Positions 8,988 to 16,872 of a DNA stretch of 49,577 nucleotides are shown here, piece by piece. The stretch is taken from the NCBI GenBank assembly GCA_025454315.1, contig JALOOP010000008.1, forward strand, positions 1 to 49,577. Reading direction: 5' to 3'. A model generated the notes under the pieces. That model had not been told where the DNA came from and did no database searches. It saw only the letters and a list, made by a program, of their open reading frames with translations. Position numbers and translations under genes: made by a program. The DNA comes from Oculatellaceae cyanobacterium Prado106. GTDB taxonomy: Bacteria > Cyanobacteriota > Cyanobacteriia > Elainellales > Elainellaceae. Each line of letters opens with the position of its first letter. Position 1 is the stretch's first letter.

Positions 8988-9896
8988 ATGACTCGTGGTA
9001 TTTACATTACTGCTAACGATCGCGTTACCGATCATGCCATTGCTTTGCTCAACAGCATTCGTTATTACGATGCGACTGTGCCTGTGATTTTGATTCCCTA
9101 TGATGATCACTATCAGTCTGTGGCGTCAGTTCTGGCAGAAAGATTTGGCGTGACGGTCTATGAAGATTTGCCGTTTATCGATCGCCTTTCCAACCAACTG
9201 CGGGAGGTGTTTGGCGATCGCTTCTTTGCGCGTCCCAATCAGTTTCGTAAGCAAGCCTGTTGGTTTGGCCCCTTTGAAGAATTTCTCTATATCGATACTG
9301 ATATTGTGGTCTTTGAAAAGATTATCGACAATTTGAATTATCTTCAAGACTACGATTTCATTTGCTCAGATTATCAGCACAATGGCGGCATTGCCAATGT
9401 CTTTAACTCCCAGGTGTTTGAGGCAGGGGTATTTCCTGAAACGGCTCGCCAAGAAATCTTTAACTGTGGTTTCTGGGGCGCTAAACGCGATCTTTTCACG
9501 GAAGAGAAGCTGTATAGCACCTTTGCTGAATGCGCGGCGCATCCGGAGTACTTTGACTTTTCCCAAAAAACTTCTGACCAGCCCATCATCAATTACATGA
9601 TCCTGAAGAACGTGGAAAAGCGTCTCAATATTGTCCGTCGTCCTGAAGGTGGCCCTGGAAACTGGGCGGGCAGTACCCGATTTGTGGCGGTGGGGTGCGA
9701 TCGCCTCCTCGACCCCAATGTCAATCAACCGCTGCAATATCTCCACTGGGCAGGCATGAAGATTCAACCGGGTTGTCCTTACTGGGAAGTCTGGGAACAT
9801 TACCGCTATCTGAACGAACCTAAAGCGCCTTGGGTTGCGCCTCCCGCAAAACCTCAAGCGAACCTGTGGCAGCGTGTTGTCGCAAAACTGAAGTAA
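8988..9896 (+). CDS. DXD glycosyltransferase-like protein, paralogue 2
   Basis: This 302-residue protein is a diverged duplicate of the preceding gene. It starts MTRGIYITANDRVTDHAIAL and has EFLYIDTDIVVFE around residues 98-110 as its DXD motif. Further matches to the paralogue are an FNCGFWGAKR segment, DQPIINYM, and a C-terminal WEHYRYL. No membrane segment or signal peptide is visible, so it should work in the cytoplasm. The two copies are far from identical, which indicates an old duplication, and each has kept a similar repeat-derived leader. A strong terminator hairpin follows 27 bases after the stop, so it is probably the last gene of the glycosyltransferase group. Confidence 0.82.
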   Translation: MTRGIYITANDRVTDHAIALLNSIRYYDATVPVILIPYDDHYQSVASVLAERFGVTVYEDLPFIDRLSNQLREVFGDRFFARPNQFRKQACWFGPFEEFLYIDTDIVVFEKIIDNLNYLQDYDFICSDYQHNGGIANVFNSQVFEAGVFPETARQEIFNCGFWGAKRDLFTEEKLYSTFAECAAHPEYFDFSQKTSDQPIINYMILKNVEKRLNIVRRPEGGPGNWAGSTRFVAVGCDRLLDPNVNQPLQYLHWAGMKIQPGCPYWEVWEHYRYLNEPKAPWVAPPAKPQANLWQRVVAKLK

Positions 9897-9923
9897 CAGT
9901 AATTGCAAGAACTTGAACGTTAG

Positions 9924-9970
9924 TCGCGTTGTGTATCGGTGTGTTTTCACCGCTACATGGCGCGATTTTT
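9924..9970 (+). terminator. Rho-independent terminator after the glycosyltransferase group
   Basis: An outer stem (TCGCGTTGTGTA with TACATGGCGCGA, including G-T pairs) encloses an inner CGGTG/CACCG stem, followed by five T. It lies 27 bases after the stop at 9896. Confidence 0.75.
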
Positions 9971-9977
9971 AATGATT

Positions 9978-10370
9978 TCAACTGCGATTGCTCAGCCATA
10001 AATCTGCAATCAATGGATAATGATCTGAGCCAATATCCCGTCCTATTCGGTTGTTCAAAACGCGAAACGATGGGCTGACCAAACAGTGATCGACCGGAAT
10101 TTGAAACGCTGGAATATCGACGACCCAGGATGGTTGAACTCCAAATCCTTGGCGTGAATTGTGTAATCCTGTGAGATGAATCAATGGGCGATAGATAGGC
10201 GACCACATCGTTGTGTTGAGGTCGCCCATGACGATTGTGGGGTGTTGGCGCGATCGCACATACTCCGCAACATTTTCCAACTGGTGATTTCTGGATTGAA
10301 AATTCTGAGGTCTGAGCGGGGGAAGCGGGTGAGTTGCGATTAAATCGAGCTTTTCGCCCCTCTCATCCAA
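9978..10370 (-). pseudogene. C-terminal remnant of an endonuclease/exonuclease/phosphatase family protein
   Basis: The 130 residues match only the C-terminal third of an EEP-fold hydrolase: THPLPPL, then PTIVMGDLNTTMWSP, and finally a VDHCLVS and GSDHYPLIADL pair, which are the Asn/Asp and His catalytic blocks. The N-terminal catalytic Glu block and the usual membrane-spanning start are missing. The only possible start is a TTG, with an in-frame TAG two codons upstream, and no upstream frame continues the homology. This is best read as a decayed gene tail, at the left edge of the accessory island. It converges with the glycosyltransferase genes. Confidence 0.75.
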
Positions 10371-10510
10371 GCTCTATCAAATAACCTAGCATCCGAACCT
10401 TAAGCACTTCTTTAGTTTCCCAAAGAACTCTTGGCATCCCTGCCTCGATTCAGTTACGCTTTGAGACAAAAATCCAGATTCTAGCGAGGAAAACAGGCCA
10501 TTCATTGAAT

Positions 10511-10576
10511 TTCCCCTTTCGCCTTTCCCCTTTCGCCCCCTTTCCCCTTTCCCCTTCCCCCTTCCCCCTTCCCCTC
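10511..10576. repeat. CCCTTTCGCC/CCCCTTC heptamer array touching the start codon
   Basis: The array runs without a break into the ATG at 10577, so the whole proximal leader of the small effector candidate is repeat. There is no purine-rich ribosome site in front of this gene. Confidence 0.85.
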
Positions 10577-11029
10577 ATGGATCCCCTCACCCTCACCACC
10601 TTCCTCGCCCCCTTCCTCCCCGCCCTGCTCAACCTCGGCACCAAAGCCGCCGAAGCCGCCGCCAGTAAAGCCGGAGAAACGATCGGCACCCAGTTCAGCG
10701 AAAACGCCTTGACCAAAGCCAAAGCCGTTTGGCAAAAGCTCCTCCCCAAAGTGGAGGCCAAGGAAGCCGCCAAAGAAGCCGCCGAAGATGTCGCCAAAAC
10801 CCCGGATGATGCCGATTCGCAGGCGGCTTTGCGGGTGCAACTCAAGAAGATTCTGGAGTCAGATGCGGAATTGGCAGGGGCGATCGCCCAAATCCTCCAG
10901 GAACCTGCCCCGGATGGCACACCGGGGTTACAGATTGTCCAGACTGTGACCGGGAACAACAATCAAGTGATTGGACAGGTCACGGGCGGGAACGTGTTGG
11001 GCAACGTGACCGGGAATGTGACTCTATAG
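10577..11029 (+). CDS. Bell-like helical protein with C-terminal amyloid-type signalling motif (candidate NLR effector)
   Basis: This 150-residue protein has a hydrophobic N-terminus (MDPLTLTTFLAPFLPALLNL), a long Ala/Lys/Glu-rich helical region to residue 110, then a Gly/Pro hinge and an Asn/Gln/Gly/Val tail at 118-150. The tail core IVQTVTGNNNQVIGQVTGG is repeated, with 14 of 25 identities, at residues 59-83 of the NLR-like protein encoded 0.8 kb downstream. From the literature, bacterial amyloid signalling (BASS) motifs pair NLR proteins with small effectors carrying a helical membrane-targeting 'Bell' domain, and MDP-starting helical proteins of this size fit that picture. I infer a membrane-disrupting or cell-death effector triggered by the NLR. 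The start at 10577 is preferred over the upstream frame, which is repeat-encoded. Alternative: a regulatory adaptor with no toxicity. Confidence 0.7.
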   Translation: MDPLTLTTFLAPFLPALLNLGTKAAEAAASKAGETIGTQFSENALTKAKAVWQKLLPKVEAKEAAKEAAEDVAKTPDDADSQAALRVQLKKILESDAELAGAIAQILQEPAPDGTPGLQIVQTVTGNNNQVIGQVTGGNVLGNVTGNVTL

Positions 11030-11068
11030 GACAAGTCGCCCCAATCGCCCAGCGCTCCCCAGCCTGGG

Positions 11069-11632
11069 CTACAATTTCAGCCAATCTAGGATTTTGCCCA
11101 CTGTTAACTGAAGGTGAGCCGCAAAAGCCGGAACCGGAAGGACGGAGTCCCGTGCTTCCAGGGTTTGAGGTTGTTGTCCTGCTGGATAGACGATTAATAA
11201 ACCTTCGTCTGGGTCAATCAGCCATCCCATCTGACACCCATGCTCCAGGCAGTGCAGAATATTGGCTGTGACTTTGGTAGTGCTTTGGTCTGGCGAAAGA
11301 ATTTCAATCGTCCAATCGGGAGGAATGGCAAACACATTGGCAATTTCGCCCGTTTCGTCCGTGGGGATGCGGCTCCAGACCAATACCGCAATGTCGGGAA
11401 CGATCGACCGATCGCCAAAGGTGCAGCGGAGTTCTGGAAAAGCCAGTGCGATTTTCTGATCTTCAACGCTCTGGTTGATAGTGGTCACCAGTTTCCCCTG
11501 AAGTTTGCTGTGCTTTCCCTGTGGCATGGGTTTCTGGATCACTTGTCCATGAATGTATTCGCTGGCGGGTTTGGTTTCCGGTTGTTTGAGAAACGCTTCC
11601 AATGAGAGGGTTTTTTCTGGGATTTGAACCAT
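11069..11632 (-). CDS. Uma2 family (DUF820) putative endonuclease
   Basis: The 187-residue protein has the PD-(D/E)XK-like core of the Uma2 family: IVPDIAVLVW near residue 97 and WTIEILSPDQSTTKV near residue 126, followed by GWLIDPDEGLLIVYP. Uma2 proteins are numerous in cyanobacteria; nuclease fold is predicted but their biological role is mostly unknown. It lies on the opposite strand, between the Bell-like protein and the NLR-like protein, and ends 39 bases from the former. Its insertion between two functionally matched genes is odd. The start ATG is clear; no ribosome site is strong. Two other Uma2 genes, one broken, are found in the window. Confidence 0.88.
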   Translation of the reverse strand: MVQIPEKTLSLEAFLKQPETKPASEYIHGQVIQKPMPQGKHSKLQGKLVTTINQSVEDQKIALAFPELRCTFGDRSIVPDIAVLVWSRIPTDETGEIANVFAIPPDWTIEILSPDQSTTKVTANILHCLEHGCQMGWLIDPDEGLLIVYPAGQQPQTLEARDSVLPVPAFAAHLQLTVGKILDWLKL

Positions 11633-11842
11633 CAGGAATGCCGCCTTGTTAGAAATAAATCGAGTGAAGAATGAATCGATGGGGTGATAAGAAGGAGAAT
11701 CGTTGACGCACAGTCTGATGTTCCATTTTAACGGGCTTGTTTTGAACTAGCTTGTTGGGTTTAGGGAATAAATAGGGTGTTTTACCGGATTGCCTGTTTT
11801 CTCTTCTGTAGAATGGGGAAAATGGGTGTTTGGGGTTGACCG

Positions 11843-14800
11843 ATGAGCCGCGCGATTTCCCCCGATCGCCCTCTCCTCCACCTTCATGTTGTATCACGGG
11901 TGTGTCACGAATGCCTCTCAACACTAACTCCTGAAACTCCTGCCCCGTCGCCCCTGACCGTTATGACGATCGCCCCCGATGATCCTCCCTTGAATGATTC
12001 AGAGAACAACCCCTTGATCGCCCAGAATGTCACGGGCGATCGCAACCAGTTGATCGCCCAAATGTTGGGTGGAACGGCGATCGGCAACGTCGAAAAACTC
12101 ATTCAATACTCTCAAGCCCCCAAATCCCCAGAAGTCGCCCGTCATTCCTTGCTAACCGATCCCAAGGATTTCATTGGACGGGAGACGGAGATTGGGGAGA
12201 TTGAGGCGGAGTTGCAGGAGGGGTGGGGGGTGGCGATCGCGGGAATGGCAGGCGTGGGCAAGTCAACGTTGGCGCTGCACATCGCGCATCGACTGAAAGT
12301 GCAGTATCCCGGTGGCCAAATTTACCTGGATTTACGGGGAGCCGATACCCAGCCGCTGACGGTGGAATCTGCCCTGGAAAGCCTACTGCGAGCGTTGGGC
12401 ATTGACCCGGCGCAGATGCCCCCTGAGCGATCGCAGCAGGCGGCTTTGTATCGATCGCGGGTGGCTCAACAGCCCACGCTGATTCTCCTGGACGATGCTG
12501 CCGATGCCCGTCAAGTGCGGGAACTGCTGCCTGGTGCGGGGGCTTGCCTGATCACCAGTCGGCGACAGATGGATGGCCTGGAGGGCATCAAATTCCATAA
12601 TCTGGCGGCACCGTCGGAGGCGGAGGCGGTGGAGATGCTGACCAGGAAGATGCTGGACAGGGGCGTGTCGCCACAGCGGGTGCAGGCAGAACCAGAGGCG
12701 GTAAGGGCGATCGCCACTTACTGCGGCAGACTGCCTTTAGCATTGCGGATTGCGGCGGGAACTTTGAAGACGCGCTCCTGGCAAGGGAAACGTTTGGCCG
12801 ACTATGCCCAGCAGTTAGCCGATGAACGTCAGCGATTGAACCATCTGCAACTGGAAGATTTGGATATCCGCGCCAACTTTGAGTTGAGCTACCGGGAACT
12901 TGACCCAGAATCTGCGACGCTGTTTGGCTGGTTGGGGCTGCTGCCAGAGGACTTTGGCCTGGAGATTGTGCAGGCACTTGTGGAACACCCCCCGGAAGCA
13001 ATCCAGACCACCGTGGCAAATTTAGTCGATCAACAATTGCTCGATCCCTTTGGCCTGGAAACGGAGGCTGAAGCCCAAGCTGAAGTCCCAGAACGCTATC
13101 GGATGCATGACCTGATGCGGCTGTTTGCTCTCGAAAAGCTAGAGGCTGGGGCGACCTCCGAGGCCATGCAGGCGGCGAAGGTTCGGCTGGTGCAGTGGTG
13201 TCATGAGGTAGCCGATTTTTGGGCAACTGCCCTCAATCCAGTTCGACGAAGGCAGTTGGCAGAAGCCCTGATCGCAGATTGGGTCAAGACAGACCCTGAA
13301 CGCTCAGCCATATCCCTCCAAGATTTAGAATCTGGGTTATTTCAGTACGCATTGATCGGGTTTGAATCCGAACGAAAGACGCTTGTACAAGCAGTTGACT
13401 GGGCGACAGAAACCCATCAGGAAAGCCTCTCCGTAGCGCTAGCAGCAGACCTAGCACCTTTTTTTGGACTACGCGGATACTGGGGCGATTGGGTCAACAC
13501 TCACCAACAAGCCCTCACCGCCGCTCGTCGAACCAATGATGCACGAGGCGAAGGGCAAACCCTCAATAACTTGGGCAATGTGTACCGCTCTCAGGGCAAG
13601 TGGAAGGAGGCGATCGCCCTCTATGAGCAATTCTTGCAAATCTGTCGGTCGATCGGCGATGTCCAGGGAGAAGGACAATCCCTGAGCAACTTGGGCAATA
13701 TGTACCAGTTCCAGGGCAAGTGGGACGAGGCGATCGCCCTCTATGAGCAATCCTTACAAATCTGTCGGTCGATCGGCGATGTCCAGGGGGAAGGACAATC
13801 CCTGAGCAACTTGGGCACTGTGTACCGTTCTCAGGGCAAGTGGGACGAGGCGATTGTCCTCCATGAGCAATCCTTGCAAATCTGTCGGGCGATTGGCGAT
13901 GTCCAGGGGGAAGGACAATCCCTGAGCAACTTGGGCGTAGTGTACGATTTCCAGAGCAAGTGGGACGAGGCGATTGCCCTCTATGAGCAATCCTTACAAG
14001 TCTTTCGGGCGATCGGCGATGTCCAGGGGGAAGGACAATCCCTGAGCAACTTGGGCGTAGTGTACTATTCTCAGGGCAAGTGGAACGAAGCGATCGATTT
14101 CTATGAGCAATCCTTGCGAATCTTTCGGGCGATCGGCGATGTCCACGGGGAAGGAGAATCCCTGAGCAACTTGGGCAGTGTGTATAATTCCCAGGGGAAA
14201 TGGAACGAGGCAATCGACTTCTATGAGCAATCTTTGCAAATCTTTCGGGCGACTGGCGATGTCCCTGGGGAAGGACAAACTCTCAATAACTTGGGCACTG
14301 TGTACCGATCCCAGGGCAAGTGGAACGAGGCGATCGACCTCTATGAGCAAGACTTGCAAATCTGTCAGGCAATCGGCGATGTCCACGGGGAAGGACAAAC
14401 TCTCAACAACTTGGGCAATGTGTATAATTCCCAGGGGAAATGGAACGAGGCGATCGCATTCTATGAGCAATCGTTGCAAATCTTTCGGGCGATCGGCGAT
14501 GTCCACGGGGAAGGACAATCCCTGAGCAACTTGGGTACTGTGTATAATTCCCAGAGCAAGTGGAACGAGGCGATCGCATTCTACGAGCAATCCTTGCAAA
14601 TCCAACGGGCAATCGGCGATGTCCCTGGGGAAGGCAAAAGCTTCAATGGCTTGGGAAACGTGTACGCTTCTCAGAGAAAATGGAAGGAGGCAATCGACTT
14701 CTATGAGCAAGACTTGCAAATTAAACGGGCGATCGGCGATATCCAGGGGGAAGGACAAACTCTCAACAACTTGGGCGTTGTGTATAATTACCAGGGCAAG

Positions 14801-15418
14801 TGGGAGGAGGCGATCGCATTCCATGAGCAATCCTTGCAAATTAAACGGGCGATCGGCGATGTCCAAGGGGAAGGACAAACCCTCAACAACTTGGGCAATG
14901 TGTTCCAGTCTCAGAGAAAGTGGAGCGAGGCGATCGCATTCTATGAGCAATCCTTGCAAATCAAACGGGCGATCGGCGATGTCCAGGGGGAAGACCAAAC
15001 CCTCGGCAACTTGGGCAAGGTGTACGCTTATCAGGGGCAGTGGAACGAGGCGATCGACCGCTGTGAGCAATCCTTGCAAATCAAACGGACAATCGGTGAT
15101 GTCCACGGGGAAGGACTAACCCTGTGTAATTTAGGTAGAGTGTACGTACTTCAAAAGAACCTGGACAGATCCAAGGAGATTTTGGGGGAAGCCCTGACGA
15201 AACTTCATCCGGACTCTCCGGAACATGCCACGGTGACTCAATGGCTACGATCTGCCGACCACCCTCGCCGAAGCCGATGGTCATCCTGGCTGTTGCCCCT
15301 CGCCGTTCTTCTCTTCCTCCTCTGGAACCTGCTCAACGGTCACGGGTTCATTGCCTTGGGTGCTGCGGTTGTGCTGGTTCTCAGTTTCCTGTGGCCGAGG
15401 CTTCGCCGTCGCCGCTAA
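11843..15418 (+). CDS. NLR-like STAND protein: amyloid-type motif, NB-ARC, TPR array, C-terminal membrane helices
   Basis: This 1191-residue protein has, in order: an amyloid-type motif at 59-83 (IAQNVTGDRNQLIAQMLGG), an NB-ARC NTPase at about 110-440 with Walker A GMAGVGKST (134-142), Walker B LILLDDA (213-219), ITSRR (237-241), GRLPLAL (295-301) and a literal MHD (421-423), a linker, a TPR array at about 565-1110, and two hydrophobic helices near the end followed by Arg residues. Such proteins are ATP-switched receptors that oligomerise on sensing a ligand through the repeats. The motif matches the tail of the small protein at 10577, so the NLR may nucleate it. The start is uncertain: 11843 has GGGG 10 bases upstream; 11963 (MTIAPDDPPL) gives a more natural N-terminus and still includes the motif. 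The membrane helices at the C-terminus are unusual for an NLR. Confidence 0.9.
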   Translation: MSRAISPDRPLLHLHVVSRVCHECLSTLTPETPAPSPLTVMTIAPDDPPLNDSENNPLIAQNVTGDRNQLIAQMLGGTAIGNVEKLIQYSQAPKSPEVARHSLLTDPKDFIGRETEIGEIEAELQEGWGVAIAGMAGVGKSTLALHIAHRLKVQYPGGQIYLDLRGADTQPLTVESALESLLRALGIDPAQMPPERSQQAALYRSRVAQQPTLILLDDAADARQVRELLPGAGACLITSRRQMDGLEGIKFHNLAAPSEAEAVEMLTRKMLDRGVSPQRVQAEPEAVRAIATYCGRLPLALRIAAGTLKTRSWQGKRLADYAQQLADERQRLNHLQLEDLDIRANFELSYRELDPESATLFGWLGLLPEDFGLEIVQALVEHPPEAIQTTVANLVDQQLLDPFGLETEAEAQAEVPERYRMHDLMRLFALEKLEAGATSEAMQAAKVRLVQWCHEVADFWATALNPVRRRQLAEALIADWVKTDPERSAISLQDLESGLFQYALIGFESERKTLVQAVDWATETHQESLSVALAADLAPFFGLRGYWGDWVNTHQQALTAARRTNDARGEGQTLNNLGNVYRSQGKWKEAIALYEQFLQICRSIGDVQGEGQSLSNLGNMYQFQGKWDEAIALYEQSLQICRSIGDVQGEGQSLSNLGTVYRSQGKWDEAIVLHEQSLQICRAIGDVQGEGQSLSNLGVVYDFQSKWDEAIALYEQSLQVFRAIGDVQGEGQSLSNLGVVYYSQGKWNEAIDFYEQSLRIFRAIGDVHGEGESLSNLGSVYNSQGKWNEAIDFYEQSLQIFRATGDVPGEGQTLNNLGTVYRSQGKWNEAIDLYEQDLQICQAIGDVHGEGQTLNNLGNVYNSQGKWNEAIAFYEQSLQIFRAIGDVHGEGQSLSNLGTVYNSQSKWNEAIAFYEQSLQIQRAIGDVPGEGKSFNGLGNVYASQRKWKEAIDFYEQDLQIKRAIGDIQGEGQTLNNLGVVYNYQGKWEEAIAFHEQSLQIKRAIGDVQGEGQTLNNLGNVFQSQRKWSEAIAFYEQSLQIKRAIGDVQGEDQTLGNLGKVYAYQGQWNEAIDRCEQSLQIKRTIGDVHGEGLTLCNLGRVYVLQKNLDRSKEILGEALTKLHPDSPEHATVTQWLRSADHPRRSRWSSWLLPLAVLLFLLWNLLNGHGFIALGAAVVLVLSFLWPRLRRRR
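13561..15120 (+). repeat. Thirteen 120-bp tandem repeats encoding TPR units
   Basis: Thirteen units of exactly 120 bp (40 residues) follow in perfect register without any indel; a fourteenth, degenerate unit continues after 15120. Each encodes a kinesin-light-chain-like TPR with core NLGxVYxxQGKWxEAI and YEQSLQIxRAIGDVxGEGQ. Neighbouring units are nearly identical in DNA. Several frames on both strands stay open through the array as a side effect. Confidence 0.95.
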
Positions 15419-15498
15419 TGGATGAAACGATCGCAGCATCACTCCAACCGGGCGATCGACGATAGAATGAAAGGCGCAGTGTTTCCGCCGACTTCTTC

Positions 15499-16872
15499 AT
15501 GTCTCCTCTTCCCTCCACCGAAGATTTACAAAAGCAGCTAGACCGATTTCGAGCGGCTAACCAAAACCTGCGGCTTCAGCCGTTGAAAACCTCGGATGAA
15601 CTGAATCGCTTCTGGGTGGAGCATGACCCCGACCTGTTGGATGAACTGGAACAGACGGTCAAAAGTTCGCTGGAAACCGAGAAGCATTTACTGACCGGAC
15701 ACACAGGCTGCGGCAAATCAACCCTACTGGCTGAGTTGCGCTATCGGTTAGAACCCGATTATTTTGTTGTGCTGTTTTCGGTATCTGACCTGGTGGAGAT
15801 GGCCGATATCAACCATGTGACGATTTTGTTTAGCGTGGCCACCCAATTATTGGAGGCAGCGGAAGAAAAAGAGATCAGCATTCCGCCTTCTACCCGGCTT
15901 CAGCTTTACCGTTGGCTGGGAAAGCATACTCAGGTGGATACCCGACAAGTTGAGGAAAGTTTTGAGGTCGGCTATGAGGCAGGGGGCGGCATTTCAGGGG
16001 CGATCGCCAAGTTCTGGGCAGCCGTCAAAAGTACGCTAAAAATTAATGCAGTGATCCGAGATGAAATTACGGTCACCTTTGAACGCCAAATTTCTGAGTT
16101 GGTGAGCCAGATCAATTTCATTGCCAGTGTGATTGCAGCAGAGAGCGATCGCCCACTACTGGTAATTATTGACGACTTGGATAAACTCAACCTGGATCTG
16201 GCCACCAAAGTCTACGGCAACAACATTCAGCCCCTCTCCCAACCGAGTTTTCGCATTCTTTACACCATTCCTATTTTCATTCTCAGAGATGTTCGGCTGC
16301 GGAAAATTTTAGAAGCAAACACTGCAAGAATCCAAATTATGCGGGTGGGTAAGTTTTTTGCAAAAGGCGACAGCCACCAGCCGCATCCTACCCCCGTGAA
16401 CCTGGAGTTGGTAGAGAGCTTTGAGCAAATCCTCAACCGTCGGCTCCCGCCAGACCTGATTGATGAAGCTGTCCGGCAAATGCTGGTGCTGAAGAGTGGC
16501 GGCGTGTTGCGAGAAATGGTGCGAATTGCCAGTCGGTGTTGCGATAAATGTATGGTGCAGCTTGGGCGATCGCTCCGATCGGGCGCAAAAATCCCCTCCG
16601 CACTGCCCAAAATTGACGCAGCAATTTTACAGCAAGCTCTCACCGACTTTCAGATTGAATATGACGAACCATTGGGGCAAAAAGACTATGAATTGCTAAA
16701 GGGAATTTATCAAGAAGGTAAACCCCAGGATGCCGAAGACCAAAGGTTTTTGGATTTGTTGCATGGGTTGCATATTCTAGAATATCGTAATGCCAAACTG
16801 TGGTACGACCTCAACCCGATCGTGTTGGACTTGTTGCGACAGGAAGGAGTATTATCAGAACCCCATGAATAA
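15499..16872 (+). CDS. KAP/STAND-like P-loop ATPase, partner of the next TPR protein
   Basis: The 457-residue protein has Walker A GHTGCGKST at 67-75 and Walker B LLVIIDDLDKLN at 220-231, with a long helical insertion between them. The C-terminal part is a winged-helix-like region (LKSGGVLREMVRIASRCCDK, then YDLNPIVLDLLRQEG). I assign it to the AAA/STAND ATPases related to the KAP group rather than to a named family. No membrane segment is evident. The stop codon overlaps the start of the next gene by 8 bases (ATGAATAA), which indicates translational coupling and a joint function. It starts 80 bases after the NLR-like gene on the same strand and may belong to the same transcript. No ribosome site is obvious. 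Confidence 0.8.
   Translation: MSPLPSTEDLQKQLDRFRAANQNLRLQPLKTSDELNRFWVEHDPDLLDELEQTVKSSLETEKHLLTGHTGCGKSTLLAELRYRLEPDYFVVLFSVSDLVEMADINHVTILFSVATQLLEAAEEKEISIPPSTRLQLYRWLGKHTQVDTRQVEESFEVGYEAGGGISGAIAKFWAAVKSTLKINAVIRDEITVTFERQISELVSQINFIASVIAAESDRPLLVIIDDLDKLNLDLATKVYGNNIQPLSQPSFRILYTIPIFILRDVRLRKILEANTARIQIMRVGKFFAKGDSHQPHPTPVNLELVESFEQILNRRLPPDLIDEAVRQMLVLKSGGVLREMVRIASRCCDKCMVQLGRSLRSGAKIPSALPKIDAAILQQALTDFQIEYDEPLGQKDYELLKGIYQEGKPQDAEDQRFLDLLHGLHILEYRNAKLWYDLNPIVLDLLRQEGVLSEPHE

Noticed and set aside
13994-15106. Long minus-strand frame with a repeated product opposite the TPR array
   Set aside because: The 120-bp period is a multiple of three, so frames without stops repeat on all strands. 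The real coding frame is the TPR one.
13561-15120. CRISPR-like regular repeats
   Set aside because: Units are 120 bp, joined directly, translated as TPRs and without spacers.
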